Shown piece by piece: positions 44,317 to 53,253 of a stretch of DNA of 64,000 bases (position 1 is the stretch's first letter; each line of letters begins with the position of its first letter). The stretch is from NCBI RefSeq assembly GCF_963677195.1, contig NZ_OY781918.1, positions 1,290,923 to 1,354,922 on the forward strand. Reading direction: 5' to 3'. The position numbers and the translations under genes were made by a program. The stretch comes from an uncultured Marinifilum sp. Its GTDB lineage: Bacteria; Bacteroidota; Bacteroidia; Bacteroidales; Marinifilaceae. The notes beneath the pieces are model-generated. The model saw only the letters and a list, made by a program, of their open reading frames with translations. It did not search any database and was not told the origin of the DNA.

Positions 44317-44354
44317 TGCCTTAAGTTAGTAATATTCACTAATAACTTAAGGCA
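44317..44354 (-). terminator. Stem-loop after the TlpA-like gene
   Basis: TGCCTTAAGTTA pairs perfectly with TAACTTAAGGCA; on the minus strand a short T stretch follows. Confidence 0.65.
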
Positions 44355-44382
44355 CTTGTAAATACTTTAACTAAGGGAGTAC

Positions 44383-45543
44383 CTATTTTACGTACTCTGC
44401 TACTTTTTCTTCCAGTCTGCGTCCGAAAAGATCTTTACCAACAATTTCTCCTCTTTGGTCGATTAGATAATTTGACGGAACCTTTTTAATGTTATATAGT
44501 CGGGTAGCAGCAGCGCTTCCGGTGTCTAAATCGCACACATTGGTCCAGTTAAGTTTATCTTCATCAATTGCTTGTTTCCATAATTTCTCATTCTGATCTA
44601 TCGAAATCTGGTAAATTTTTAAGCCTTTACTACGATATTTATTGTAGATTTTTTTTAGAGTTATATTTTGCTTTCGCGATGCAACATCCTGAGAAGCCCA
44701 GTAGCTAAGAATAATGAATTTTCCCTTGTACGACGATAGAGCTACTTCTTTTCCATTTGTATTGGGTAGTTTAACATCAGGAAAATTAGAGCCTTTTTCT
44801 TTAATCATTTTTGCAATATTCAAATTTGCCATTCTTTTTTCAAGAGTTTTGTAATTGGCAAGAATTGCTTTGGTGTATTCGTGTTCCGGATAAAGAGCTT
44901 TCATCGACGAAGCTACTATTTTTACAAACTGAATATCGCTGTTTTCGTTTAGTGTAAAAGTATTTTTATCGATTTTCTGATACAAGGCCATATAACTTGC
45001 CAATGATGTGGCATTCTTCATTATAAAGTCTTTAGAAAATTCTCTCTGAGCTTGTATGGTTTCTACATACTCGGCAACTAAATTTTGTGAAAGGGTAGAG
45101 AAATTGGCATCATTTTTTTTCTCTTCCAATTGCTTGCGGATATTGGCTATTTTAGCTTTGTTGGCATTAAGGGTATCGTTAATTTGCTTTACTAATTTCG
45201 ATCCTTTCGATCCTTTAACAATATATTTTTTACCCATATTTTGACTTTTGCTATAGATCAAAATATTTTCGTTTGCTTCGGCCAAAAGAGTAATTAATTT
45301 ACCATTGGAAAGACGAAGAATATAAAATTCGGGTTTAGAATTCTCTACTTCAGTTTTAAATTTAAATTTTCCATCTTCATCTAAACTTACAGAATCTATG
45401 GTTTCGCTGCTGGCAACATGTAATTTATCTAAATACAATACTTTACCGTCGGCATTATCAATTTTACCTTCAAATTTTACACTGTCGTTTTGATTACAGG
45501 CCCAAAGAAGCAATAGGGGCAGGGCAAATAAAAGTTTTCTCAT
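44383..45543 (-). CDS. TlpA/DUF4369-type thioredoxin-fold lipoprotein lacking its CxxC
   Basis: 386 residues. The signal peptide ends in the lipobox LLWAC (Cys16). An N-terminal DUF4369-like beta domain (about 22-115) and a helical linker precede a thioredoxin fold (from about 245, NFPDVKLPNTNGKEVALSSY). Where TlpA/ResA proteins have WCxxC, this protein reads WASQDVAS (about 283), so disulfide chemistry is not possible at that site; the cis-Pro region KKVPSNYLI is kept. A binding or structural role in the periplasm or on the outer membrane is likelier than oxidoreductase activity. Confidence 0.88.
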   Translation of the reverse strand: MRKLLFALPLLLLWACNQNDSVKFEGKIDNADGKVLYLDKLHVASSETIDSVSLDEDGKFKFKTEVENSKPEFYILRLSNGKLITLLAEANENILIYSKSQNMGKKYIVKGSKGSKLVKQINDTLNANKAKIANIRKQLEEKKNDANFSTLSQNLVAEYVETIQAQREFSKDFIMKNATSLASYMALYQKIDKNTFTLNENSDIQFVKIVASSMKALYPEHEYTKAILANYKTLEKRMANLNIAKMIKEKGSNFPDVKLPNTNGKEVALSSYKGKFIILSYWASQDVASRKQNITLKKIYNKYRSKGLKIYQISIDQNEKLWKQAIDEDKLNWTNVCDLDTGSAAATRLYNIKKVPSNYLIDQRGEIVGKDLFGRRLEEKVAEYVK

Positions 45544-46001
45544 TCTATGATTAGTTTGCTAAATTAATTTCTTGTTTATTAAAATCCCGAAAAGGCAGCT
45601 AAATTCTGCTTAATTTTGTAAGTCGAGTTTAAATAGAAGTCGCCTTTTGGGGTTATTTTTTAAGTTCAGGCGGAAATTTACTAATAATTTCCTGTTTTAC
45701 CATTAAGAAGTTTTCTGCGGCTTATAAATTTGTTAATCTATACTTAAAGTATATAGGTTTATTTATGCAAAAAAGTAAGGGTTCAATTGTTCCCGAAATT
45801 TTCATATTTTTGCCGGAGAACCGACTCGTTTTGTATCCTTTAAAAAATATGCTTTAAGGATATAAGAAATGGTTTACATCATAAAATAATACCGATTTTA
45901 AAATTAACTTCGTGTAAAGCTTGCTAGGCATCTTTACTTTTTAGCAGTAATTCGGTGTTTTCTGGTGTTAACTTATTAAATAATTGGAATAATAATCAGG
46001 A
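45544..46001 (+). promoter_or_regulatory. 458-bp region upstream of ribF with candidate -7 box and hairpin
   Basis: No gene. TATTTTTG at 45805-45812 fits the -7 consensus, with ATTG 15 bp upstream as a poor -33. A hairpin TATCCTTTAAA/TTTAAGGATA (45834-45862) follows in the would-be leader. I see no FMN riboswitch sequence here. Confidence 0.4.
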
Positions 46002-46931
46002 ATGAAAATATATACGGATCTAAAAGATTTTTCAGCTATTAATCCAGTAGTTACAATTGGTACATTCGATGGTGTTCATTTGGGCCATAGAAAGGTAATT
46101 CGAAGACTACAGGAATTGGCACATAAAGTAAAGGGAGAAACCGTAATCTTCACTTTTTATCCTCACCCAAGATTGGTTTTAAGCAAGGAAAATAATGGAC
46201 TTCGATTAATTAATACTCTCGAAGAAAAAAAAGTATTGCTCGAGGCTGCCGGAATCGATCATCTGGTTATTTATCCATTTACAAAAGAGTTTTCGCAACT
46301 TTCTTATATCGAGTTTGTTGAGCAAATTTTGGTAAAGCAATTGGGTATGAAATATCTGGTTGTAGGTTACGATCATCGTTTTGGTCATAATAGAGAGGGT
46401 AAATACGAAGATTTAAAGGTATTTGCCGATCAGTTAAATTTTAAAATTGAGCGCCAGGATGTTTTAAATATGGATGCTATAAATGTTAGCTCCACTAAGG
46501 TACGTGCTGCAATTTCGGAAGGTGATATAAAAATGGCCAATAAATATTTGGGCTACCGCTTTTTTATAAAAGGAGATGTTATCGATGGGAAAAAATTAGG
46601 CCGCAAATTAGGTTTTCCTACTGCTAATATCGATCCGCAGGAAAGCTACAAGCTAGTGCCTAAAGATGGTGTTTATGCTGTAAAAGTTGATGTGGACGAT
46701 AAACGATATTTGGGAATGTTGAATATTGGCGTGCGACCTACTGTAAATAATCAATTGGATAACCGATCGATAGAAGTTCATATCCTCGATTTCGATCAGG
46801 ATATCTATTACAAAAATATTACCATACGCTTTTATAAGCGCATACGTAGCGAGCAGTTTTTTAATTCGATTGATGAATTAAAAGAGCAGTTGGCAAAAGA
46901 TAAACAATCGGTTATTGAATTGTTAGGTTAA
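46002..46931 (+). CDS. ribF: Bifunctional riboflavin kinase/FAD synthetase
   Basis: 309 residues. The N-terminal nucleotidyltransferase domain has TIGTFDGVHLGHRKVI (about 17-32) and GYDHRFGHNREG; the C-terminal riboflavin kinase has GKKLGRKLGFPTANI (about 195-210). It phosphorylates riboflavin to FMN and adenylates FMN to FAD in the cytosol, supplying the many flavoproteins in the window. Length is standard. Confidence 0.96.
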   Translation: MKIYTDLKDFSAINPVVTIGTFDGVHLGHRKVIRRLQELAHKVKGETVIFTFYPHPRLVLSKENNGLRLINTLEEKKVLLEAAGIDHLVIYPFTKEFSQLSYIEFVEQILVKQLGMKYLVVGYDHRFGHNREGKYEDLKVFADQLNFKIERQDVLNMDAINVSSTKVRAAISEGDIKMANKYLGYRFFIKGDVIDGKKLGRKLGFPTANIDPQESYKLVPKDGVYAVKVDVDDKRYLGMLNIGVRPTVNNQLDNRSIEVHILDFDQDIYYKNITIRFYKRIRSEQFFNSIDELKEQLAKDKQSVIELLG

Positions 46932-46975
46932 TTTCTATAAGTATAAAAAGTTGTAAATTAAATTTTTAAATAAGT

Positions 46976-47009
46976 AAGCCCGAAGAAAAATCTCCGGGCT
47001 TTGTGTTTT
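46976..47009 (+). terminator. Terminator between ribF and hppA
   Basis: AAGCCCG, 12-nt loop, CGGGCTT and a T-rich tail; it can serve both convergent genes. Confidence 0.75.
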
Positions 47010-47022
47010 TACGTAAGTCAAT

Positions 47023-49449
47023 TTATTTTTTAGGAATTCTCATTCCGTAAAAAGAGCGGTAAACAAAGAATAAACCAATTAGTAGGAATACACCACCAAT
47101 GTATGGAGCAATATTTGTTTCTCCTGTTTTATCGGCATGAATAATTAACTCAATTGCAATTTCGGCAGCTAAAAGTCCAAATAATGTAGAAAACTTAATA
47201 ATCGGATTTAATGCAACCGACGAGGTATCTTTATAAGGATCACCAACCGTATCGCCAATAATGGTAGCATCGTGTAAAGGCGTATTTTTCTCTTGTAAAT
47301 CAACTTCCACAACTTTTTTGGCATTATCCCATGCACCACCAGCATTGGCCATATACATGGCCTGAAACAAACCAAAAATAGCAATTGAAATTAGGTAAGC
47401 CACAAAAAAGTTAGGGCTAAAAAATGCAAAAGCCAGTGTTAAACATAGAATAACAGCAAAAATATTCCACATTCCCGTTTGTGCGTATTGGGTACAAATT
47501 TTAACTACATTTTTCGAATCCTGAATATCGGCTTCGCTTTTATCTAAATTAATATTTTTCTTAATGTATTCAACAGCGCGGTAGGCCCCTGTGGTTACGG
47601 CTTGCATCGATGCTCCCGAGAACCAGTAAATAACTGCTCCACCTGTAATTAAACCCAGAATTACCGAAGGATCGGTTAACTGAATTTGCAATAAAGATTC
47701 TCCGCTTAACAGAAAGGTTCCTTTTAGTAGTAAAATAATTGCGAAAATCATGGTTGTGGCACCAATTACGGCAGTACCAATTAAAACGGGCTTAGCAGTA
47801 GCTTTAAAGGTATTTCCGGCCGAATCGTTTTCTTCTAAATTGTGTTTTCCGCTTTCAAAATTAGGTTCGAAACCAAACTCACTATTAATCTCTTCTTTAA
47901 TATTCGGAATTTTCTCAATTTGTGATAATTCAAATATCGATTGGGCATTATCGGTAACAGGTCCGTAACTATCCACAGCAATGGTAACAGGTCCCATTCC
48001 TAAAAAACCAAAAGCCACCAAGCCAAAAGCAAATATGCCTGGATATTCGCCAAAAATATCGATGTCCTGAACAGTGTAAAATGCTACAGCCATTAATGCC
48101 ATCATTACCATCCCTTCCCAGAAAGCAGAAAAATTACCAGCAACCATACCCGATAAGATGGTTAAGGAAGCACCTCCTTCGCGCGATGCGCTTACCACTT
48201 CCTGCACATGTCGCGAGTTCGAACTGGTAAATGCTTTGGTAAATTCTGGAATTATGGCTGCTGCCAATGTTCCACAGGAAATAATAGTCGATAGTTTCCA
48301 CCAAAGTTGTTCCGGAAGGTCTGATATCAGTACATAACTTAATAAATAGGTTACTATTATTGATATGATTGAAGTAATCCATACCAAAGAGCTTAAAGGA
48401 GCTTCGAAATTAAAACTATCGGCCTGACTATATTTTGCTTTGGCTATGGCCTGATTTACCAGATATGCAAATACCGAAGTAAATATCATTAGTACACGCA
48501 TGGCGAAAATCCATACTATTAAAGTTGATGCAAAACCTACATTTGGCATTAAACCTGTTTCTCCAAACATTAAAATAATAAAAGTGATTAAAGCAACTCC
48601 GGTAACTCCGTAAGTTTCGAAACCATCGGCAGTAGGCCCAACACTATCGCCCGCATTATCGCCAGTACAATCGGCAATTACTCCCGGATTTCTAGGATCA
48701 TCTTCTCCAATTTTAAAGACAATTTTCATTAAATCGGCTCCTATATCGGCAATTTTAGTAAAAATACCACCTGCAATTCTTAAAGCCGATGCGCCCAGCG
48801 ATTCACCAATTGCAAATCCTACAAAACAGGCTCCGGCGCTTTCTCCGGGAATAAAAAGAAGAATAGCTATCATCATTATTAGCTCAACACAAATAAGCAA
48901 AAGCCCTACACTCATACCGGCCTGTAATGGAATAGACATAACATCGAAAGGCTTTTTCTTTAAGGCAGCAAAAGAAGTACGACTGTTTGCATAAGTATTA
49001 ATTCTTATTCCAAACCAAGCAACTCCATACGATCCCAAAATACCAAGAACAGTCCACAATAAAATAAGCATGGTTTTAGGAATAGATACATTTGCTAATC
49101 CAATAAAATAATAGGATATGGCAACACCTATAATTATAAATAATATAATAAGAAATTTTCCTTGCTGTAGCAGATAGGTTTTACAGGTTTCGTAAATAAT
49201 ATTAGAAACTTTAGCCATCGATTTATGCACAGGCAATTTTTTGATACGATTAAATTGTAGCAATCCAAAAAGTAAACCAAGTGCAATTACAATAATTCCA
49301 TAAAGTAACAAGTCCCAACCATTCATTCCAGCCAGTCCGTTAAAAGTACTTTGTTTAAGATCTGGCACAAGCAAATCGGCTTCGCTGGCCAAACTTGTAA
49401 AAGGGATTAGTAATATCCCACACAATAGAAGTAATAATGCTTTTTTCAT
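47023..49449 (-). CDS. hppA: Membrane-bound ion-translocating pyrophosphatase
   Basis: 808 residues, about 16 membrane helices, starting with a signal-peptide-like segment (MKKALLLLLCGILLIPFTSLA). The PPi-binding motifs DCTGDNAGDSVGPTADGFE and GDTVGDPYKDTSSVALNP are complete. The enzyme couples PPi hydrolysis to H+ or Na+ export. At the Ala/Lys position that separates K+-dependent from K+-independent enzymes (GNTxA versus GNTxK) the sequence reads AGNTFKATAK, i.e. Lys, which predicts K+ independence; the ion cannot be called with confidence. Monocistronic, converging on ribF. Confidence 0.95.
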   Translation of the reverse strand: MKKALLLLLCGILLIPFTSLASEADLLVPDLKQSTFNGLAGMNGWDLLLYGIIVIALGLLFGLLQFNRIKKLPVHKSMAKVSNIIYETCKTYLLQQGKFLIILFIIIGVAISYYFIGLANVSIPKTMLILLWTVLGILGSYGVAWFGIRINTYANSRTSFAALKKKPFDVMSIPLQAGMSVGLLLICVELIMMIAILLFIPGESAGACFVGFAIGESLGASALRIAGGIFTKIADIGADLMKIVFKIGEDDPRNPGVIADCTGDNAGDSVGPTADGFETYGVTGVALITFIILMFGETGLMPNVGFASTLIVWIFAMRVLMIFTSVFAYLVNQAIAKAKYSQADSFNFEAPLSSLVWITSIISIIVTYLLSYVLISDLPEQLWWKLSTIISCGTLAAAIIPEFTKAFTSSNSRHVQEVVSASREGGASLTILSGMVAGNFSAFWEGMVMMALMAVAFYTVQDIDIFGEYPGIFAFGLVAFGFLGMGPVTIAVDSYGPVTDNAQSIFELSQIEKIPNIKEEINSEFGFEPNFESGKHNLEENDSAGNTFKATAKPVLIGTAVIGATTMIFAIILLLKGTFLLSGESLLQIQLTDPSVILGLITGGAVIYWFSGASMQAVTTGAYRAVEYIKKNINLDKSEADIQDSKNVVKICTQYAQTGMWNIFAVILCLTLAFAFFSPNFFVAYLISIAIFGLFQAMYMANAGGAWDNAKKVVEVDLQEKNTPLHDATIIGDTVGDPYKDTSSVALNPIIKFSTLFGLLAAEIAIELIIHADKTGETNIAPYIGGVFLLIGLFFVYRSFYGMRIPKK

Positions 49450-49648
49450 AGGATAAAAATTAGTTTGAATAGGAAATTTCCTTTCAAATTATGCATTATT
49501 GTTTACCATGTCAAGGTTTTTTCATATAAATGCTTGTCTGTTTATAATTTAAGAGATTTGCTTTGTGAGCTGATTTTGTTATATTTAAGGTGTGGAAATT
49601 GGTTTGTTAAACAGGATGCTCCCTTTTATTTAGATATAAATTTATTGA

Positions 49649-50131
49649 TTAATTGTAAATGTGAAGCTTGTTACCTGATAAACTAATATTGTATGATTTA
49701 AGTGAATATATTGCGGTAGATCCGGGTATAGGAGAAGGACTTTCGGTAGATAGGATAAATTCACTTCCACAAATAGGACAAGTAACACCATTATTCCATG
49801 CATCATCATCATCAGGATCATTTAACTCTAAATGTTCATCGGCTTCAACATCGTGAGTACAACTAGCATCACAGCAATAGTATTGACCATTTGATTTATA
49901 TACAAATATTCCATGATTTTTATATCCAACCCAGTTACCATCTATATAGTCGAAATATAGAGCTGTATTGTTTGTTAGTTCATTATAGTAGGTTAGATCA
50001 AGGTAAACATCAATTTTTCGGTAGGGAACAATATCGTTGATATCAACGCTATCTGAACTACAAGAACAAAAAATTAAGCATAAGGGAAGTAAAAGAAAAA
50101 AATATAGTAAATTTGATTTGTTGATATTCAT
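49649..50131 (-). CDS. Rieske-like lipoprotein with Cys replacing the second His ligand
   Basis: 160 residues with a signal peptide and lipobox ending in Cys22 or Cys24 (IFCSC). The C-terminal half resembles a Rieske [2Fe-2S] domain: C91-T-H93 and, about 25 residues later, C118-P-I-C121-GSEF, followed by the PIPGSTAIYSLKSY strand. Canonical Rieske sites are CxH...CxxH; here the last ligand is Cys. It could hold a 2Fe-2S cluster with altered potential or a zinc ion. An acidic insert (DPDDDD) lies between the motifs. Located in the periplasm or on the outer membrane; no partner enzyme is adjacent. Confidence 0.75.
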   Translation of the reverse strand: MNINKSNLLYFFLLLPLCLIFCSCSSDSVDINDIVPYRKIDVYLDLTYYNELTNNTALYFDYIDGNWVGYKNHGIFVYKSNGQYYCCDASCTHDVEADEHLELNDPDDDDAWNNGVTCPICGSEFILSTESPSPIPGSTAIYSLKSYNISLSGNKLHIYN

Positions 50132-50218
50132 AGTTTTAAATTTTGCATTTATAACGATTCTTCTGGCGAATTAGTATGTGGTAAAACTAGAAATAAAAAT
50201 AATATTATCAGAACTATT

Positions 50219-50677
50219 ATGGACGAAGGTTGGGGAAATATAATTTATCTGATAGCAATGGCTATCTTTATTGTTTATGGTGCCATGAAAAAGAAAAGGC
50301 CTGCTAATATAAGTTCACCAGATAAGGAAGACATGGCCGATCAGTTGGAACAGCCAAGTCAGGAATCCAATACAGATTTTGAATCAATTTTAGGAACTTT
50401 ACTGGGACAGGAAGTACCCAGACCTTATACACAAACAGAAAATTTAGATGCCGATACTCCTTCTTTTGAGCAGGAAGTATTATTAAATGAAGATACAAAG
50501 GAAGTTAATAAAGCAAGTACAAATATTCAGGATAAAAAGGAAGAGAAAAGATCTGCCTTCGACGATCTGCAAAAGCTATACGAACAAGAGCAGGATGAAT
50601 TAGAAGACGAAGATGAAGATGTTGATTGGCGACAAGCAATTATTTATAAGGAAATATTAGATAGAAAGTACGAGTAG
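50219..50677 (+). CDS. Acidic single-pass membrane protein of unknown function
   Basis: 152 residues: one N-terminal helix (about 7-23, IIYLIAMAIFIVYGAMK) then a Gln/Glu-rich, probably disordered cytosolic domain ending in EDEDVDWRQAIIYKEILDRKY. The C-terminal AIIYxEILDRKY segment recurs in Bacteroidota proteins of this type as I recall; function unknown. It precedes greA but a promoter and terminator-like hairpin separate them. Confidence 0.75.
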   Translation: MDEGWGNIIYLIAMAIFIVYGAMKKKRPANISSPDKEDMADQLEQPSQESNTDFESILGTLLGQEVPRPYTQTENLDADTPSFEQEVLLNEDTKEVNKASTNIQDKKEEKRSAFDDLQKLYEQEQDELEDEDEDVDWRQAIIYKEILDRKYE

Positions 50678-50748
50678 TTTAATTTTTTAGTACCTTTATA
50701 AGTCCCAGTTAAGTAGGGGTAAAATAGGGAGCATTCTTATAAAATTTG

Positions 50749-50756
50749 TATATTTG
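50749..50756 (+). promoter_or_regulatory. Candidate greA promoter -7 box
   Basis: TATATTTG matches TAnnTTTG exactly; transcription would start near 50762, at the foot of the hairpin described next. The -33 region is weak. Confidence 0.5.
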
Positions 50757-50763
50757 TACCCTG

Positions 50764-50797
50764 AAGAGTTCCGATTATCGGGATTCTTTTTGTTTTA
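50764..50797 (+). terminator. Terminator hairpin in the greA leader
   Basis: An 11-bp stem (50764-50774 with 50778-50788, two G-U pairs, 3-nt loop) followed by TTTTTGTTTT. It lies 87 bp after the upstream gene and 57 bp before greA. Confidence 0.8.
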
Positions 50798-50853
50798 TAG
50801 GTCTTTTAGGATCAGAAAGTAAGAAAAATCAAGAAAATAAATAGGAGGATATA

Positions 50854-51327
50854 ATGTCTGGATATTCATATATAACAGCAGAAGGTTTAAAAAAATTAAG
50901 AGAAGAGTTAGAGCATTTAGAGACAATAGAGCGTCCGGCAATCTCGAAACAAATTGGCGAAGCTATTGATAAAGGCGATTTATCTGAAAATGCAGAGTAC
51001 GATGCAGCCAAAGAGGCGCAGGGCTTACTAGAAGCAAAAATTGCTCAATTAAGGGGTGTTGTTGCCAATAGCCGAATTATCGACGAAACAAAAATTGATA
51101 CCTCTAAGGTTCAGATGATGAATAAGGTTACCATTAAAAATCAAAAAAATGGTGCTGTAATGACTTATACATTGGTTTCGGAATCGGAGGCAGATTTTAA
51201 AAAAGGAAAACTTTCTATTAACACGCCAATTGCCAAAGGTTTAATTGGTAAGAAAGTTGGTGAGATTGTAGATATTAAAGTGCCCAATGGAATTATTCCT
51301 TTCGAAATAGTAGATATTTCTATCTAA
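50854..51327 (+). CDS. greA: Transcription elongation factor GreA
   Basis: 157 residues: N-terminal coiled coil with the acidic catalytic tip (GDLSENAEYDAAKE, about 43-56) and the C-terminal FKBP-like domain (VGEIVDIKVPNGIIPFEI). GreA stimulates transcript cleavage by backtracked RNA polymerase. A perfect AGGAGG ribosome-binding site lies at 50842-50847. Expression is probably tuned by the leader terminator upstream. A HIT-family gene follows after 32 bp. Confidence 0.96.
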   Translation: MSGYSYITAEGLKKLREELEHLETIERPAISKQIGEAIDKGDLSENAEYDAAKEAQGLLEAKIAQLRGVVANSRIIDETKIDTSKVQMMNKVTIKNQKNGAVMTYTLVSESEADFKKGKLSINTPIAKGLIGKKVGEIVDIKVPNGIIPFEIVDISI

Positions 51328-51359
51328 TTGAATTTCGTTTAACTATCAAAATAAAAGAA

Positions 51360-51755
51360 ATGGCTTCAATTTTCACAAAAATTATTCAAGGTGAGATTCC
51401 TTGTCATAAAATTGCAGAAAGTGATAAGTATTTTGCTTTTCTGGATATTAGCCCATTGGCAAAAGGTCATACTTTAGTGGTTCCAAAGCAGGAAGTAGAT
51501 TATATTTTTAATTTGGAAGATGATATTTTAAGTGGCTTAAATCTATTTGCTAAGAAAGTTGCTAAAGCAGTCGAAAAAAGTGTCGAGTGCAAGAGAATTG
51601 GTGTAGCCGTAATTGGTTTGGAAGTTCCTCATACTCACATTCATTTAGTGCCGATTAATAATATTGGCGACTTAAGTTTCGACAATCCAAAACTGAGCTT
51701 AAGTCAGGAGGAAATGGCCGAAATTGCAGAATCAATCCGTAAAAATATGGAATAA
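51360..51755 (+). CDS. HIT-family (Hint-like) nucleotide hydrolase
   Basis: 131 residues with the HIT motif PHTHIHLVPI (about 94-103). Hint-type proteins hydrolyse nucleotide phosphoramidates such as adenosine phosphoramidates in the cytosol. The N-terminus MASIFTKIIQGEIPCHKIAE is typical. It is probably cotranscribed with greA and ends at a strong terminator. Confidence 0.93.
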   Translation: MASIFTKIIQGEIPCHKIAESDKYFAFLDISPLAKGHTLVVPKQEVDYIFNLEDDILSGLNLFAKKVAKAVEKSVECKRIGVAVIGLEVPHTHIHLVPINNIGDLSFDNPKLSLSQEEMAEIAESIRKNME

Positions 51756-51777
51756 ACTATTTCTATAAATAAAATAT

Positions 51778-51805
51778 GAAAAGCCGCTTTTGCGGCTTTT
51801 TTTTA
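51778..51805. terminator. Terminator between HIT gene and ruvC
   Basis: AAGCCGC TTTT GCGGCTT with T run; usable by both convergent genes. Confidence 0.88.
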
Positions 51806-52378
51806 TTTCTTTACCCTACCAGGATTTTGCTTAATAAAATCCGACCAAGAAGATGATTTTCCTGAAACAGTAGGTAGGTTACTTTGAAAATAATGACACA
51901 TTGCAATGGCAATAGCATCCGATTCATCGGCATTTTGAGGAAATTCTTTCATCTTAAAATAACGTTGTAGTACAATTGCCAATTGCTCTTTCGATGCGGT
52001 TCCTGTTCCTGTAATTGCAAGCTTAATTTTACGGGGTGCATATTCAAAAATAGGAATATCGCGCTGTAAAGCTGCTGCAATAGCTACTCCCTGTGCTCTT
52101 CCTAATTTTAACATCGATTGAATATTTTTACCAAAAAATTGTGATTCAATAGCCAGCTCATCGGGATGATATTCGTCGATAACCTGCAAAGTTCTTTGGA
52201 AAATTTTTTGCAGTTTAATGTACGGATCACCAATTTTTTTCAAATCGAGAAATCCGGAAATCAAAATTTCAGGTTTCTTATTGGCTACTCGAATTAAACC
52301 ATAACCCATTAAGTTGGTGCCGGGATCTATCCCCATTATTATTCTATCCTTATTCAATTTAATTTGTTTTTTGTGCAA
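51803..52378 (-). CDS. ruvC: Crossover junction endodeoxyribonuclease RuvC
   Basis: 191 residues of the RNase H-like fold with the first catalytic Asp in MGIDPGTNLMGYG (D18), the Glu in LAIESQFF and the C-terminal DESDAIAIAMCH. It resolves Holliday junctions with RuvAB. An ATG at 52336 would give a shorter protein beginning MGIDPG. It overlaps the upstream EamA gene by 20 nt and is followed by a terminator shared with the HIT gene. Confidence 0.95.
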   Translation of the reverse strand: MHKKQIKLNKDRIIMGIDPGTNLMGYGLIRVANKKPEILISGFLDLKKIGDPYIKLQKIFQRTLQVIDEYHPDELAIESQFFGKNIQSMLKLGRAQGVAIAAALQRDIPIFEYAPRKIKLAITGTGTASKEQLAIVLQRYFKMKEFPQNADESDAIAIAMCHYFQSNLPTVSGKSSSWSDFIKQNPGRVKK

Positions 52379-53243
52379 TTTTCTGCAAAATAATACCTGC
52401 TATTATTAGGGCTAATCCTGCAAGAGTACTAAGATAGATAGATTCTTCGAGAAAAAGATTAATAAAAATTAGAGAGACAAACGGACTAAGAAAAACAAGA
52501 TTGCCAATTTTATCTGTCGATGAGCTAAGTTTCATTGCATTAAGCCAAAGTACGTATGCAATACCACACTCTACAATTCCAATGTAAATGGCTGCCAGCA
52601 AGTGTTTTTTTTCTGGTAAATTAAAGTCCGAAAACAAAAGTATACTTGTAAGGATATAGAGAAAGCCAAATAAAAAGTTTAGTAATAATTTCGAATTGGA
52701 TTCTCTTTTGTCGCGAACATTATATATCCAGTACAAAGCCCAAAAAACAGAACTCGATAAAGCTAAAATAACACCAAAAGTATTTGGCATTTGTAAGCTG
52801 GAGAATGAACCCTTATTTGCAATTATTATTACGCCCGAAAAACTAAGCAAAATGCAAAGTATATTCTTAATCCCAATTTTTTGTTTTAGTAAGGGAATTG
52901 ATAAAAGTACCAGGCTAACCGGCCAAATATAGTTTAAGCTTAAGGCAAATTGAGCGGGTAAAATAGAATAAGCTTTTAACAATACCAGATAGTAAAGAAA
53001 AGGATTAAGAAAACCCAAAATTGCTGACTGTAAATATTCGCGACCTGTAATTTTAAAGTTTTTTTTCAACTGTCCTTTTAAGCTTTGTAAAATGCCTAAA
53101 AATAGTATGGCAGTGGCCGACGAATAAAGTAAAAGGTGAAGAAAATCCATACCCGAAAGGGCAATTTTAAATGCCGTAGCAACTGTAGACCAGCATAAAA
53201 TGGCCAAAAGTGCATAGATATAGGCTTTCTTCTGTTTTTTCAA
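52359..53243 (-). CDS. EamA/DMT-superfamily transporter
   Basis: 294 residues, ten helices in two EamA repeats (ALLAILCWSTVATAFKIALS; PFVSLIFINLFLEES). An inner-membrane metabolite exporter of unknown substrate. Sits between DUF4286 and ruvC, overlapping the latter by 20 nt, so these genes form an operon on the minus strand. Confidence 0.88.
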   Translation of the reverse strand: MKKQKKAYIYALLAILCWSTVATAFKIALSGMDFLHLLLYSSATAILFLGILQSLKGQLKKNFKITGREYLQSAILGFLNPFLYYLVLLKAYSILPAQFALSLNYIWPVSLVLLSIPLLKQKIGIKNILCILLSFSGVIIIANKGSFSSLQMPNTFGVILALSSSVFWALYWIYNVRDKRESNSKLLLNFLFGFLYILTSILLFSDFNLPEKKHLLAAIYIGIVECGIAYVLWLNAMKLSSSTDKIGNLVFLSPFVSLIFINLFLEESIYLSTLAGLALIIAGIILQKIAQKTN

Positions 53244-53253
53244 AGCTAATATT

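Noticed and set aside
45544..46001. FMN riboswitch upstream of ribF
   Set aside because: None of the conserved RFN sequence elements is visible in the 458-bp region.
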